DNA of 64,000 nucleotides from CALKWS01 sp051020515 (GCF_051020515.1 NZ_CP194857.1:1-64000), one strand, 5' to 3'. Positions 9,477-19,563 are shown, numbered from the stretch's first letter. Notes: generated by a model not told the origin, from the sequence alone. Made by a program: numbers and translations.

Positions 9477-10001
9477 ATGGCCTACACAGCCGCTGATGCG
9501 TCGCAGAAGGTGACGCTCGTGCTCGACCCGCCCGAGGATCTGTTGACCGTCACGGCCGCAGACCTGAACGCCGGGCTCGACATCCACAACGACATCCTGA
9601 AGACCGACTTCCAGGCCACGGCTACGGATTCGACCACGCACAATGACACCCCGCTGGGCAGCAAGGGGCAGTGGACGAACTTCGCCGGCCGCAACGCGAA
9701 CGCCTCGGTGACCGTGTTGCGTGACCTGGACGAGACTGGCCGCCCTGATGCGGTGTCGTCCAGCGAGACGACTTTCGCTGCCGTGCGGGAGCCGGGCACT
9801 CGTGTGGGCCTGTTCGTGCGGAAGGGTCCGGACCCGGATGAGGACTGGCAGGCCGACGATGAGGTTCGCTGGGGCGGGGTCGTGCAGACCGATGTGCCGC
9901 GTGAGCCGTCTGACCCGAACGACGGGTTCATCAAGGTTGTTGTGCCGCTCGGGGTTCAGGACTTCGAGACGTACTTCAACGTGGCCGCGAACGTCGTCTG
10001 A
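9477..10001 (+). CDS. Major tail (tube) protein (copy 1)
   Basis: It encodes 174 residues, highly expressed in comparable phages. The sequence is beta-rich with acidic loops (LDPPEDLLTVTAADLNAG), a DETGRPDAVSSSETTF loop and a C-terminal VVPLGVQDFETYFNVAANVV strand region, as in siphovirus tube proteins. It is followed by a strong hairpin and then by the chaperone genes, the expected order. Identical in copy 2. Confidence 0.8.
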   Translation: MAYTAADASQKVTLVLDPPEDLLTVTAADLNAGLDIHNDILKTDFQATATDSTTHNDTPLGSKGQWTNFAGRNANASVTVLRDLDETGRPDAVSSSETTFAAVREPGTRVGLFVRKGPDPDEDWQADDEVRWGGVVQTDVPREPSDPNDGFIKVVVPLGVQDFETYFNVAANVV

Positions 10002-10005
10002 CCAA

Positions 10006-10057
10006 TGACGCCCCGGCGGGGCGGGCTGGGGTCAGGTCCCCCGCCCCGCCGGGGTCA
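10006..10057 (+). terminator. Strong GC hairpin after tail tube gene (copy 1)
   Basis: TGAC-G-CCCCGGCGGGGCGGG (10006-10025) pairs with CCCGCCCCGCCGGGG-TCA (10040-10057), a stem of about 18 bp with one bulged G. It has no T tract. It probably reduces read-through or protects the abundant tail tube mRNA. Confidence 0.65.
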
Positions 10058-10063
10058 CCAACC

Positions 10064-10109
10064 GGACCTGACCGCCTGGACCTGACCGCATCTGACGATT
10101 GGACCTGAC
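10064..10109. repeat. GGACCTGAC direct repeats (copy 1)
   Basis: Units lie at 10064, 10078 and 10101, the last ending at the chaperone start codon. An inverted unit lies in the loop of the preceding hairpin (around 10030-10039). Confidence 0.6.
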
Positions 10110-10742
10110 ATGACTGACGAAACCCTCGGCTCCCGCAAGGCAAAGGCCGAACCCATCGAGGACGAGGCCCTGGGGCAGGCGGCACCGGACCCGGACGAAC
10201 CGGAGATCCTGGACATCCCCGCCGACCTCACCCCCGAAGACTTCGACTTCGACGAGTTCGTGCAAGGCGCCCGCCCGAACCGCCACGCCATCCGCGTCCC
10301 GGTGCGCGGTGACCTACTGGGGCGGATGCAGATGCTCGTGATGCGCATCGAGGAAGCCGAACGCGCCGGCCAGGACGTAGACGAACTGGTGGGCGAGTAC
10401 GAGGAAGCCAAGGCTGAGTTCGAGGCAAACCGGCCGTTGTTCATCATGGAGGGACGCTCCACTACCCGCCGCCGCCAGATCGAGAAGCACCTGGAGAAAC
10501 TCGGTGTGCAGCGTCCCGGCAAGAAGGCCACCGACGAAGAGTACGGGGATTACGCCAAGACGGTGATGCTGCACCAGTTGGCTGACCAGGTGGTGCACCC
10601 CAAGGGTGTGACCGCTGAGGGCCTGGAGGCGCTGATGGAAGTCAACGAGCCCGCTGTGGATCTGATCTATGCGGCTGGGCAGCGCGCCAACAGTGTGGCG
10701 GCGAAGGCGCCGGTGAGGCCGGATTTCTCTCACGGGCGCTGA
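10110..10742 (+). CDS. Tail assembly chaperone, upstream frame (gpG-like) (copy 1)
   Basis: A chaperone for tape-measure folding and tail tube assembly. The 210 residues have a long acidic N-terminus (PDPDEPEILDIPADLTPEDF) and a helical body. Position between tail tube and tape measure is diagnostic. A second frame (-1 relative) is open across the 3' end and continues into the next ORF, as in lambda G/GT and many actinophages, though no classical slippery heptamer is seen. Confidence 0.75.
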   Translation: MTDETLGSRKAKAEPIEDEALGQAAPDPDEPEILDIPADLTPEDFDFDEFVQGARPNRHAIRVPVRGDLLGRMQMLVMRIEEAERAGQDVDELVGEYEEAKAEFEANRPLFIMEGRSTTRRRQIEKHLEKLGVQRPGKKATDEEYGDYAKTVMLHQLADQVVHPKGVTAEGLEALMEVNEPAVDLIYAAGQRANSVAAKAPVRPDFSHGR

Positions 10743-10765
10743 GGCATCACCCGTACTGGCTGACG

Positions 10766-11101
10766 GTGCTGCGCACGGGCAGGAAATACGGGGCGTACCC
10801 GTGCGCACACCTTGGCCTACCTCGCGACCCGGAAGTTGATTTCCTGCTCACCACGGCCCTGGAACTGTACGAAGAGGGGCTGTGTCCGGGCGGGTGCGGG
10901 CAGCACATGGACGAGGCCCACGACGAGGCCAACCATGGCCGGTACGAGCGCAAGACGGTGACGTGCCAGGCGTGCGCCGCGAACCACCCCGGCGATGACC
11001 ACAAGCCGCAACCGGGCGAGTTGGCCTATGTGTGGCGCAACCCGAAACCGCCACGGAAGCGGCGGGGCAGGGGGAAGGTCGGCAAGGCGCGGGCTGGTTA
11101 G
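10766..11101 (+). CDS. Tail assembly chaperone, downstream frame (gpT-like) or separate Cys-rich protein (copy 1)
   Basis: It is open in the -1 frame relative to the upstream chaperone and could be made as a frameshift extension or from GTG 10766. It has 111 residues with a Cys cluster (LCPGGCGQHMDEA and VTCQACAANH) that could bind zinc, and a very basic end (RKRRGRGKVGKARAG). The boundary to the upstream gene is the uncertain point. Confidence 0.6.
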   Translation: MLRTGRKYGAYPCAHLGLPRDPEVDFLLTTALELYEEGLCPGGCGQHMDEAHDEANHGRYERKTVTCQACAANHPGDDHKPQPGELAYVWRNPKPPRKRRGRGKVGKARAG

Positions 11102-11292
11102 CGGTCCATGCGTCCGGAGAACTGCGCATAGATCAACACGCCGAACCCCAATAAGGCGACGAAGATCCCGAGTGCTGCGGTTTCGATGTTGCTGACGGCG
11201 GCGATGGTGCCGCTGATGGCGATCAGCGCCCCAATCCCGGATGCGATCGCCTTCTCTGCCCCGCCCTTTCGCTGCTTCTTCTGTGTGTCCAT
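11098..11292 (-). CDS. Small membrane protein on the minus strand in the tail operon (copy 1)
   Basis: It encodes 64 residues: a basic N-terminus (MDTQKKQRKGG), then two hydrophobic segments (about 16-34 and 38-56), then SGRMDR. It is the only minus-strand gene in the late operon and converges on the chaperone ORF with a 4-base stop overlap. It could be a moron-type gene expressed from the prophage, for example for superinfection exclusion, but that is inference from orientation and topology. Unchanged in copy 2. Confidence 0.6.
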   Translation of the reverse strand: MDTQKKQRKGGAEKAIASGIGALIAISGTIAAVSNIETAALGIFVALLGFGVLIYAQFSGRMDR

Positions 11293-11335
11293 GCCTTGAG
11301 TTTGCCTTACTTCGACGCCGGACGGGGGTGATTCC

Positions 11336-14251
11336 GTGTCCACTCGCTCAATAGCGGTTCGCCTCCGGGCCGAGGTCACCGACTTCAACCGTGAGATCTC
11401 GTCTGCTGCCTCGTCGCTGGACCAAGTGGTCAAGAAGTCCGGCGAGGGTGAGCGGGCAGCGGACACCTTTGCAGGCCGGGTGGCACAGTCGGCCCGCCTC
11501 CAGCGCCAGGAGTGGACCACGGTCGGCTCCACCTTGGTTGGTGTCGGCGCGGCCGTGACCGGCCTTGGCGCCGCCGTCCTTCACACCGGGATCCAGTACA
11601 ACACCTTGCGACAGACGGCCACGGCTGGTCTCACGACCATGCTCGGTTCCGCCGAGGCAGCGGCGGCGCAAATGGACCGCCTGGACCACTTCGCCTCCAC
11701 GAGCCCGTTCGCCCGCCAGGTGTGGATCACCGCCCAACAGCAACTGATCGGCTTCGGCGTCGAGGCCGGTCGCGTCATCCCCATCCTCGATGGAGTGCAG
11801 GATGCCGTCGCTGCGGTCGGCGGGTCGAACTCTGACATCGAGAGCATCGTCTACGCGCTTGCGCAGATGCAGTCGCAAGGGCGCCTGACTGGACAAACGC
11901 TCAACCAGGTCGGCCAGTACGGCATCGACATGGCGACGATCTTGGGCGAGCAGATGGGTGTCTCCGGTCAGGAGATCCGCAACATGGCAATGAAGCCGGG
12001 TGGCATCCCGGTTGAGCAGATCTGGGACCCGCTTGTCGCCGGCCTGAATGAGAACTTCGGCGGCGCCGCCGCGAACGTCCGGGAGACCTTCGAGGGTGCT
12101 GTTGACCGAGTGAAGGCTGCATGGCGTGACCTGTCGGCCACGATCGCTGCCCCGCTGGTGGACCCCGAGGGCGGCGGCGCGCTCATCACCTGGCTGAACA
12201 GCCTGGCCGATGCCATGCGTCTCTTCATGCGCCTGCCTGACGGGTTGATCCAAACCGGAGCGGCGCTTACCGGGCTCGGTGGTGTCGCGACTCTAACTGC
12301 GGGGTCGCTGCTGTTGGCGGTCCCGCGGATTGTGGAGTTCCGGACCTCCCTAGAGACCCTTGCGAGGTCATTCCCTGTCTGGTCGAGAGCGATCGGCGGG
12401 TTCACTGGCGCCATCGCCCGGCTGGCGGGCGTGGGGGTGGTCATCGCTGGCGTTACCGCGGCGGTTGGCGCTCTCTCCGCAGCCGTGCATGATCCTGGGA
12501 TTCCTCGGGACACAGGAAGATATTGCGCGATCGATGCAGCGCATCTACCACGCTGGCGACGACCTGGCCAACCTTCAGATGGACCAAATCTTCTCCCAGA
12601 TGGCTACGTGGGGATTCGACCGAGTGACCATCGAGTCAAACAATCTCGGCGAGGCCTTGGAGCGGTTGGCTAACCCGAGCCTGGCGGGCTCGATATCAGC
12701 ATTCTTCGGATCGTTTGGCATCCCAAGTTGGATGAAGGACACCGAGGTCGCGGTCGCTGAGACCGACGCCGCGCTGGCCCACCTGGTGGACTCGGGGCAC
12801 GGGGATATGGTGCGAGTGCTCTTGGAGGGTCTGGGGCTTTCCGCTGAACAACTAAGTGAACTGATGCCGCAGGCCACGGGTGCCCTGATGGCGCTGGACG
12901 ATGCCGCAGAGATGGCTCGTGGCGGCATCAGCGAAGCCGACGCGGCGCTGGCAGAGATGCGCCAGGGTTGGATCGAGAACCAGGAGGCCGCTCGCGAACT
13001 GCGCGAGGCGTGGCGCGCGAGATGGCGATCAGCGCCAGCCAGTCCTTCGGTGACGTGATGGACGCCTATGACTCAGCGTCGGCGGCGGCTAAGGAATTCT
13101 CCGAGGATGCCACCGCATCGGCGCAGGACTGGATTGCCGCACTGAGCGCGCAGATCGACGCCCACAACAACTGGGAGTCCAACATCATCGGTGCCACTGA
13201 GCGGGCGCGGGACCTGCTCCCCCGGCACATGTGGGACGCCGCTGACGAGATGGTTGACGCCCTGATCGCGGGCGGCATGGACTCAGCCGAGGCCGCGGCC
13301 CTGCTGGTATCGATGACGGACGACGAGTTCGTGGAGTTGGCCGGCCTTGCTCGCGACCGGGGCGAGCAGGGTGGGGAAGCGTTCGCGGACGGGGTAGAGA
13401 GTGCGCGCCGTCCGGGTGTGGACATTGATGACATGCCCGCCCGGTCCGGCTTTGAAGCGCTGGTGGACGACTTCTCGAACACCACAACTGACACGAACCT
13501 GGACGTGGACCCCCGCCCGGCCATTGCCGAGGCCCTGGCGTTGATGGGCGACTGGGAAGGCACTACCACAGACACCATGCTCAGCGCCGACCCTGGCCCG
13601 GCGGTCAAGATCTTCAACGAGCAGACCGGGGCGTGGGAGCGCACTACCACCGAGACGCTGCTGGATCTGAACGAGAACCGGGCTGTGCAGGTCTTCAACC
13701 GCGAGACGGGCAGGTGGGAGCGCACAACGACTCGCACGCTGCTCGACGCCAACGACTCCCCCGCCCGCGCCACCGTCCGCGGCCTTGGTGGTTGGGCTGG
13801 GCAGCAGACGTACCGCGTGAACATCGACGCGAACGTGGCCGCCGCCCAGGCCCGAATCCGGCAGTTGAACAATCAGAGGGTCCAGGTGGGTGCGGATCTG
13901 ATGCGCGCTTCCGGTGGCCCCGTCTTCGGCCCCGGCAGCGAGACGTCGGACTCGATCGCCGCCCGCCTGTCTCACAACGAGCATGTGTGGTCCGCGGCGG
14001 AGGTTCGTGGCGCGGGCGGGCATGCGGCGATGGAGCAGATGCGTGCGTGGGCCAGGGCTGGTGTGCGTGGGTTTGCCGGGGGTGGGACTCCGGCGTACCA
14101 GGCGGCTCCCCAGGTGATCCAGGTCGCGGCCCCCGCCCCCACCGAGCCGCGGTCCATTTCCGGCCCGTTGGTGCACGTGGAGCGTCTCGGCGGCGCGGAC
14201 TTGTCTCAGGTTGAGGCCGCGTTTAAGTGGCAGATGGTGGGTGCGTTGTGA
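11336..14251 (+). pseudogene. Tape measure protein (copy 1), two frameshifts
   Basis: It sets tail length and enters the host with DNA. The GTG at 11336 is preferred to an upstream TTG. The intact form (copy 2, 970 residues) has a coiled coil at the N-terminus, hydrophobic stretches around residues 310-400, Ala-rich helices, and three short repeats of the form FN..TG.WERTTT.TLLD near residues 755-815. Extra bases near 12512 and in a GCGC run near 13015 break this copy. Confidence 0.85.
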
Positions 14252-14751
14252 GCCGTACGGTGATCCATTGGCGTGGCCTCAGCATCGGGGGTGGGGACGG
14301 CCCGGTGACGATCTATTCCCTGGACGGGTGGGAGGAGCGGCCCTCACCGAGGCAGCGCACCGATCCGCGCCCTGGGCATGGTGTGTTCGGGGGGCCGGTG
14401 TGGGCTGAGGCGCGGCATGTGTTGGTGCAGGGCACCGCGCACATCTCGACGGCCCGGGATGAGTTGTTGGCTCATCTTGACCGGAACATGGGTTTTGACG
14501 GGGAGCCGGAGGATTTGACGGTTGAGCATGCGGGTCGGACGTTGACGGCGAGGGCGCGGTTGTTGCGTTTCGCGGCGAATCCGGAGCGTGGCCGGTGGGC
14601 TGGGCTTGGGTCGGGGCATGGCGGGTTCCTGTGGGCTGCGCAGTGGTCGTGTGATGACCCGTTCCGGTATGGCGACGTTTCCGCCGCGTCCGCGTCTTTG
14701 CCGGTGCCCACGGGTGGGGTCCGGTTCCCGTTGTTCACGGGGGGGTGGTGA
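14248..14751 (+). CDS. Distal tail protein (Dit-like), N-terminal part (copy 1)
   Basis: The hub ring at the tail tip. The GTG at 14248 overlaps the tape measure stop as GTGA. The 167 residues (TVIHWRGLSIGGGDGPVT... YGDVSAASASLPVP) match the first domain of actinophage Dit-like proteins, but the ORF stops just after PLFTGGW at a run of seven G. The C-terminal Dit-like domain appears at the end of the next ORF. One base fewer in the G run would fuse the two genes. Confidence 0.7.
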   Translation: MSRTVIHWRGLSIGGGDGPVTIYSLDGWEERPSPRQRTDPRPGHGVFGGPVWAEARHVLVQGTAHISTARDELLAHLDRNMGFDGEPEDLTVEHAGRTLTARARLLRFAANPERGRWAGLGSGHGGFLWAAQWSCDDPFRYGDVSAASASLPVPTGGVRFPLFTGGW

Positions 14752-14752
14752 C

Positions 14753-15736
14753 GTGGTGTCTGGTGTGATCACGCGGCGGAACCTGGCGACACGCCCACAT
14801 GCAGGCGACTCGAATCCCTGGTATGCCTCGGGGACAGGGTCGGGGCCGCTTGAGGTCGTAACGGGGCCGACGCCGGTGCCGCACATCGAGCGGTTCACAC
14901 GCCAGGTGTTCACCACAGGCGTAGGTAACTTCGTGGGAACGTTCTACCGTGAGGCTGGCGTGGCGGGCGCGGCCGGTGATGTGGTGACTCTGAGTGCATA
15001 CCTTCGCCCGTCGCAGACCGCCGAGTTACGCCTCGACTGTCACCTGCGCGACGGCACCAGTTCACTCGGGACGGTGAACTCTGAGCGGGTGCAGGTCCAA
15101 GCCGGGGAGTGGCAACGGTTCACCGCGACCCTCCCCGCCGACGCGTTCTACGACGGTTTCCAACTATGGTCACGCGTCACTGATGCGGGCACCACGATGC
15201 AGGGCGGCGACTACCTGGACATGACCGCCGTGCTCGCTGAGGAGGGAAGTCAGGGAGGCTACTTCGACGGGGGCACCCCATGGGTATCCAACCCTGACGG
15301 CACGATCACCGCCTACCGATGGACCGGTGAGGCGCACGCGTCGATCTCGGAGGAAGTCCGCACCCGCACCGGCACCCCGCTGCTGTTCGGCCCCGCATCC
15401 GGCACCGGCAGGGTGCGACTGGCCAACCCCGGCACCGCCAACGCACACCCCACCTTCCACATTCACGGCCCGGTGGGCGAAGGGGGTTTCATGATCACCC
15501 ACGTTTCCACCGGCCGCAGGCTCCTCTACCGCGACCAAATCCCCGCCGGGTCCGTGCTGTCCATCGACACATCCGCCGGAACCGTCCTCCAGGACGGCGT
15601 GGCCGACCGCTCCGGCCGCCTCGTCGTACGAGAGTGGTCCACCGTCCCCCGCGAGGGCGAAGCCGAGTACGTGTTCACCGCACCCGAACGCACCGACGCC
15701 GTGTTGCACGCCCAAGTCAAGGCGACGTACTGGTGA
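14753..15736 (+). CDS. Tail protein: carbohydrate-binding-like domain plus Dit C-terminal domain (copy 1)
   Basis: 327 residues from GTG 14753, 1 base after the previous stop. Residues 5-200 look like a beta-sandwich carbohydrate-binding module (start TRRNLATRPHAGDSNPWY; VTLSAYLRPS; GEWQRFTATLP; GGYFDGGTPWV...YRWTGEAHAS). Residues 210-327 (VRLANPGTANAHPTFHIHG, AGSVLSIDTSAGTVLQDG, VKATYW) resemble the second domain of Dit-like proteins. This suggests a Dit with an inserted sugar-binding domain for cell-wall recognition. Intact here; copy 2 is frameshifted. Confidence 0.65.
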   Translation: MVSGVITRRNLATRPHAGDSNPWYASGTGSGPLEVVTGPTPVPHIERFTRQVFTTGVGNFVGTFYREAGVAGAAGDVVTLSAYLRPSQTAELRLDCHLRDGTSSLGTVNSERVQVQAGEWQRFTATLPADAFYDGFQLWSRVTDAGTTMQGGDYLDMTAVLAEEGSQGGYFDGGTPWVSNPDGTITAYRWTGEAHASISEEVRTRTGTPLLFGPASGTGRVRLANPGTANAHPTFHIHGPVGEGGFMITHVSTGRRLLYRDQIPAGSVLSIDTSAGTVLQDGVADRSGRLVVREWSTVPREGEAEYVFTAPERTDAVLHAQVKATYW

Positions 15737-17759
15737 GCACCGTCGAACTCATCGCCGGGACCTACAACATCACCCTCGCGTCCCTGCACCACCCAGAAGG
15801 ACACTCCTGGGCGCAACGACGGGAACACGCAGCGCAAGCCGTGATCCGCTCCGGCGCAGCCATCGTCGGCCTACAAGAAGTGTCCAACCTGAACAACGCC
15901 ACCACCTCCCAGGCACAGCAACTGTGCGACTCGATCAACGCGGCCACACCCGGGGTGTCCTGGCAAGTGACACCAGGGACCCGGTACAACGCGATCATCC
16001 ACAACAACACCCTCGTGGAGCGCGCCGCTCAGACCCCGAAACGTGGGACCTGAACGTCATCCACACCCGCTCCGGCGCCCAACGCGCCATGACCGGCGCC
16101 ATATTCGCCCACCGGCCCACCGGCGCCGAATTCGTGTTCGTCACCGCGCACTTCTCCACCGGCACCCTCGAATCCAGGATTGAGAACGCACAGATCGTCG
16201 CGGACTTCCTGGACGCCCGCCGCGACGGGCACCGCCACGGCATCGCGGCCCTGGACACCAACGGATCCCACGAAATCCACGGCCCCGACTCGGACCTGTG
16301 GGCACGCGGGTACCCCAACACCCGCCAACGCAGCCAAGCCCCAGTGGTGCGGGATGAGTTCAACTCCTTCAACGGGTGGGACCCGGAGATGGACGGCCGC
16401 CTCAACGGGCGCTGGATCGACGCCGTAGTCACCGACACCGGCGTGGACGTGCCCGCCGCCGGCCTGGACGCCGACTACGCCGACGGCACCGGACTACCGC
16501 TGCGCACCCCCCTGCCATCAGACCACCACATGGTGTGGGCCGCCCTCACCTGGAACACCGACGACCCCGGCCCCGCACCCGGCCCCACCCCTCCGGGTCC
16601 GCCACTGCCCGCGGAAGTCGCGACCCTCCACGACCCCGGAGAGTTCTTCACCGGCGAACTCACCACAGGCAACCGGCTGCGCCACCTCCCCATCAGCGCG
16701 GGCTCGTTCTCCGCGGTCCTGAACGCACCCGGCACCCTGGAAGCCACCATCCCGCTGCGGCGCCTCCCAGCACCGGAGCGGGCGGAGATCCGCGCCGCCG
16801 TCGAAGGCACCCGCTGCTACCTGGCCTACCAGGTGGGCCGCAGAATCGTGGAGGCCGGACCGATCTGGGTGCACGACTACGACGACACCACCGGGGACCT
16901 GCGCATCCGAGCATCCGGGCTGTGGTCCCTGTTCGACTATCGGCTCGTGATCCCCGTCCTCGGCCCCGGGCAAGGCCCCCAGTCCCGGCAACTGTCCTGG
17001 ACCGGGCTGTCGTTGGGCCCCATCGCGAAACGACTCGTGCAAGCCGCCACCGCCCACACCGGCGGGCACCTACCGATCGTGCTGCCACCGGACCAGGTCG
17101 GCAACCACGAACGCACCTACCCCGGGTTTGAGTTGGCCACCACCCGGCAGCGGTTGACCGAGTTAACCCAGGTGGAGAACGGCCCCGACATCGCGTTCAC
17201 CCCCCGCCTCCGCGAAGACGGCGAAGGCATCGAATGGGCCCTGCGCACCGGCACCAACTCCGGGCCGCTCCTGACCCAGGACGGCCCAGACTGGGTATGG
17301 GACACCACCAACCCCACCGGCCCCGTTTCCGGCGTGTCCGTCACCTCCGACTTCTCCCGCCGCACCAACTACGCCTTCGCCGTGGGTGAGGGGCACGAAC
17401 AAGCCCTACGGCTGGGATCACACCAAGACCCAGACCAGTGGGACCGCGGCTACCCCCTGATGCACGCAACACTCCCCCACACGTCCGTGATCGAGCAACC
17501 GACCCTGACCTCCCACGCCAGGGCGGCGGCCGTGGCCCAAGGCGCGGCCCCCTGGTCCACCTGGAAAATCCGGGTGGGGCGCGATGAAACACCCCGCCTG
17601 GGCGAGTACTCCCCCGGTGACCTGGCCACCATCCACGTGGGCTCTGACCATGTGTGGCTGCCGGGCGGGGCGCACCAGGTCCGCATCGCCTCCATCTCCG
17701 GGAGCCACGGGGAGGCGTTCGTGGACCTGGAAACCATCCCCGCCATGGATTCAAGATAA
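15733..17759 (+). pseudogene. Tail-tip protein with N-terminal EEP (DNase I-like) domain (copy 1), 2-base insertion
   Basis: 674 residues when intact. Residues 1-275 carry the full endonuclease/exonuclease/phosphatase signature: TYNI strand, LQEV (Glu49), TAHFS (His), ALDTN (Asp, Asn), WIDAVV and PSDHH (Asp, His). A Pro-rich linker (PGPAPGPTPPGPPLP) leads to a minor-tail (Tal-like) part starting GELTTGNRLRHLPIS. Two extra bases in GCGC near 16022 break this copy, after which the correct frame continues to 17759. An enzymatic domain on the tail tip could act on DNA, lipid or a wall polymer; the substrate is not known. Confidence 0.75.
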
Positions 17760-17769
17760 GGGAGCGCAC

Positions 17770-18678
17770 GTGTCACTATCTGAGGACTTCCCCGCCGGCC
17801 CTACCACACCCGCCGGGCCGGGAGGATTCGCACAACTCCTCGCCACGCTCCGGCAAGTGGACGCCCGCGTGTCCAACCTGGAACGCGGCGGCCCCCTGCG
17901 CGCCTCCGGGGTGACCGCCACACCCGAAGGCCTGGAAGTCGTGGGCCGCCTGTTCGTTCGTCGCCCCACCCTGGAACAGCCCGGGATGATCGACGCCTAC
18001 CTCGGGGCCACCGGTGTGCGCACAGATGCGATGCGACTGATCCCACCGAGAGGGCAAGACGCCACCGACGACGACGACTACACCGTTTTGTACCTGGAGG
18101 ACGCCGGCAGCCTCGGTGACGGTATCGCCATGCTCCGCACCTCCGGACAACTGCAACTGCATGCGGGCACAACGTTCCGGCTGCGCACACTCGACGAATC
18201 GCACCACATCAGCACCACCACGAACCAGGTCCAGGTCAAGGCCCCCACGACAATGCTTCTCGTGGATGGCACCAACCTGTCCGTGAGCGGCGACCTCACA
18301 GTGGACGGTGCGAAGAACTTCCGCCTCCCCCACCCCACCAAACCCGGCATGGAACTCGTGCACGCCACCACCGAGTCCCCCGTGTCCGGACTGGAATACC
18401 ACTACCGCGCCACCCTCAACGACGACGGCCAGGCCACGATCGACCTGCCCGAGTACTTCGAGCACCTCGCCCACACCGACGGGCGCGGCGTGCAAGTCAC
18501 ACCCGTAGGCCGCCCGTTCCCCGTCGCGCGCGACGACGAACCCACCGGCGGGCAAGTGCGCGTGTACGGGCAGGCGGGCCGGGACGTGTTCGTGCGAGTC
18601 AACGCCCGCCGCGGCGACCAAGCCGGCCAGTTCGAGGTCGAGCGCCCACGTGAAGAACCTGAGCAGACCGAGGAATAG
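17770..18678 (+). CDS. Tail fibre protein (copy 1)
   Basis: 302 residues from GTG 17770 (GGGAG upstream). A short N-terminal coiled coil (LLATLRQVDARVSNLERGG) is followed by beta-repeat sequence. The C-terminal part (FRLPHPTKPGMELVHATTESP...TIDLPEYFEHLAHTDG...VQVTPVG) resembles a domain common at the ends of bacterial and phage fibres. It probably contacts the host receptor. It is open throughout here but differs from copy 2 by one Asp (TDAMR) and a reworded VARDDEP segment. Confidence 0.7.
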   Translation: MSLSEDFPAGPTTPAGPGGFAQLLATLRQVDARVSNLERGGPLRASGVTATPEGLEVVGRLFVRRPTLEQPGMIDAYLGATGVRTDAMRLIPPRGQDATDDDDYTVLYLEDAGSLGDGIAMLRTSGQLQLHAGTTFRLRTLDESHHISTTTNQVQVKAPTTMLLVDGTNLSVSGDLTVDGAKNFRLPHPTKPGMELVHATTESPVSGLEYHYRATLNDDGQATIDLPEYFEHLAHTDGRGVQVTPVGRPFPVARDDEPTGGQVRVYGQAGRDVFVRVNARRGDQAGQFEVERPREEPEQTEE

Positions 18679-18687
18679 GAAAAAGCC

Positions 18688-19563
18688 ATGACGTTCCATA
18701 CTGGCCTTTTTGTCCGTGAGCAGGTCACCGGCGACGACATCGTGGGCACCTCCCCAGTGGGTGCCCGCATCGCGCTCGGTGGGCTCTTCCAGGACCACGG
18801 CACCCTCTGGGGCCTGCCCATCACCGGCACCACCGGGTGGGCATACCGTGTCGGCGCCGGTGCCGTGGCCCTGACACGAGGCAGCGGTGACGGGTCGGTG
18901 CTGGTCGGCAACGACGCACCCATGGACGTGCCCACCACCCCGGCACCCGGCACCGGGTCACGCTGGGACCGCATCTGGGTGCGCCAGAACGACGTGGACG
19001 CCGGAGACGAGAACAACCAGGTGGTTGGGGGGTGTCACCCAAGGCACCAGCGGTGGGTCACCCACCGTGCCGCCATTGCCGGCTGGTGCGACCGAGATCG
19101 GCCGCGCACAGGTCACCGCCGGGGCTTCTGACACCAACGCGTCCGGTGTCAGCATCAGCACCGCGCAGCGGCCGGTGGCGAGGCTGGCGGGCACCCCGGA
19201 GACCACCACGAGGGAGGTGTTCACCGGCCCGGCAGCGTTGGCGCCGGCGGGCGGGTCCACCATTGTCTCGGCCGAGTTGGTCCGCGACACCGGCCCTGAC
19301 GGCACCGCCACGTTCATCTTCCGCGCCACCATCCGGGGAGTGTCCTTCTCCGCGGGTGCGCTTGCGCAGACGATCGCCACCATCCCCACCGCGCACCGCC
19401 CCACCACCGCAGGCGCCGCCATCGGCTCCAACGGTGGCACCACGCAGACCTACCAGGTCCTCTCCGGTGGTGGTCTGCGTCTGGCGAACTCCTCCCACTC
19501 CCGCACCACCACCGATGACCTGCTGGTCTCCGGGTCGGGTCGTGGATCCGGATGCCCGAATGA
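18688..19563 (+). pseudogene. Minor tail / receptor-binding protein (copy 1), frameshifts
   Basis: Copy 2 gives the intact 289 residues. It begins MTFHTGLFVREQVTGDD, has a WDRIWVRQNDVDAGDENNQVVVGVTQGT motif common to actinophage minor tail proteins, and ends in a Ser/Thr/Gly-rich beta region. An extra G near 19025 and five extra bases near 19536 break this copy. Its stop overlaps the next start as ATGA. Confidence 0.7.
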
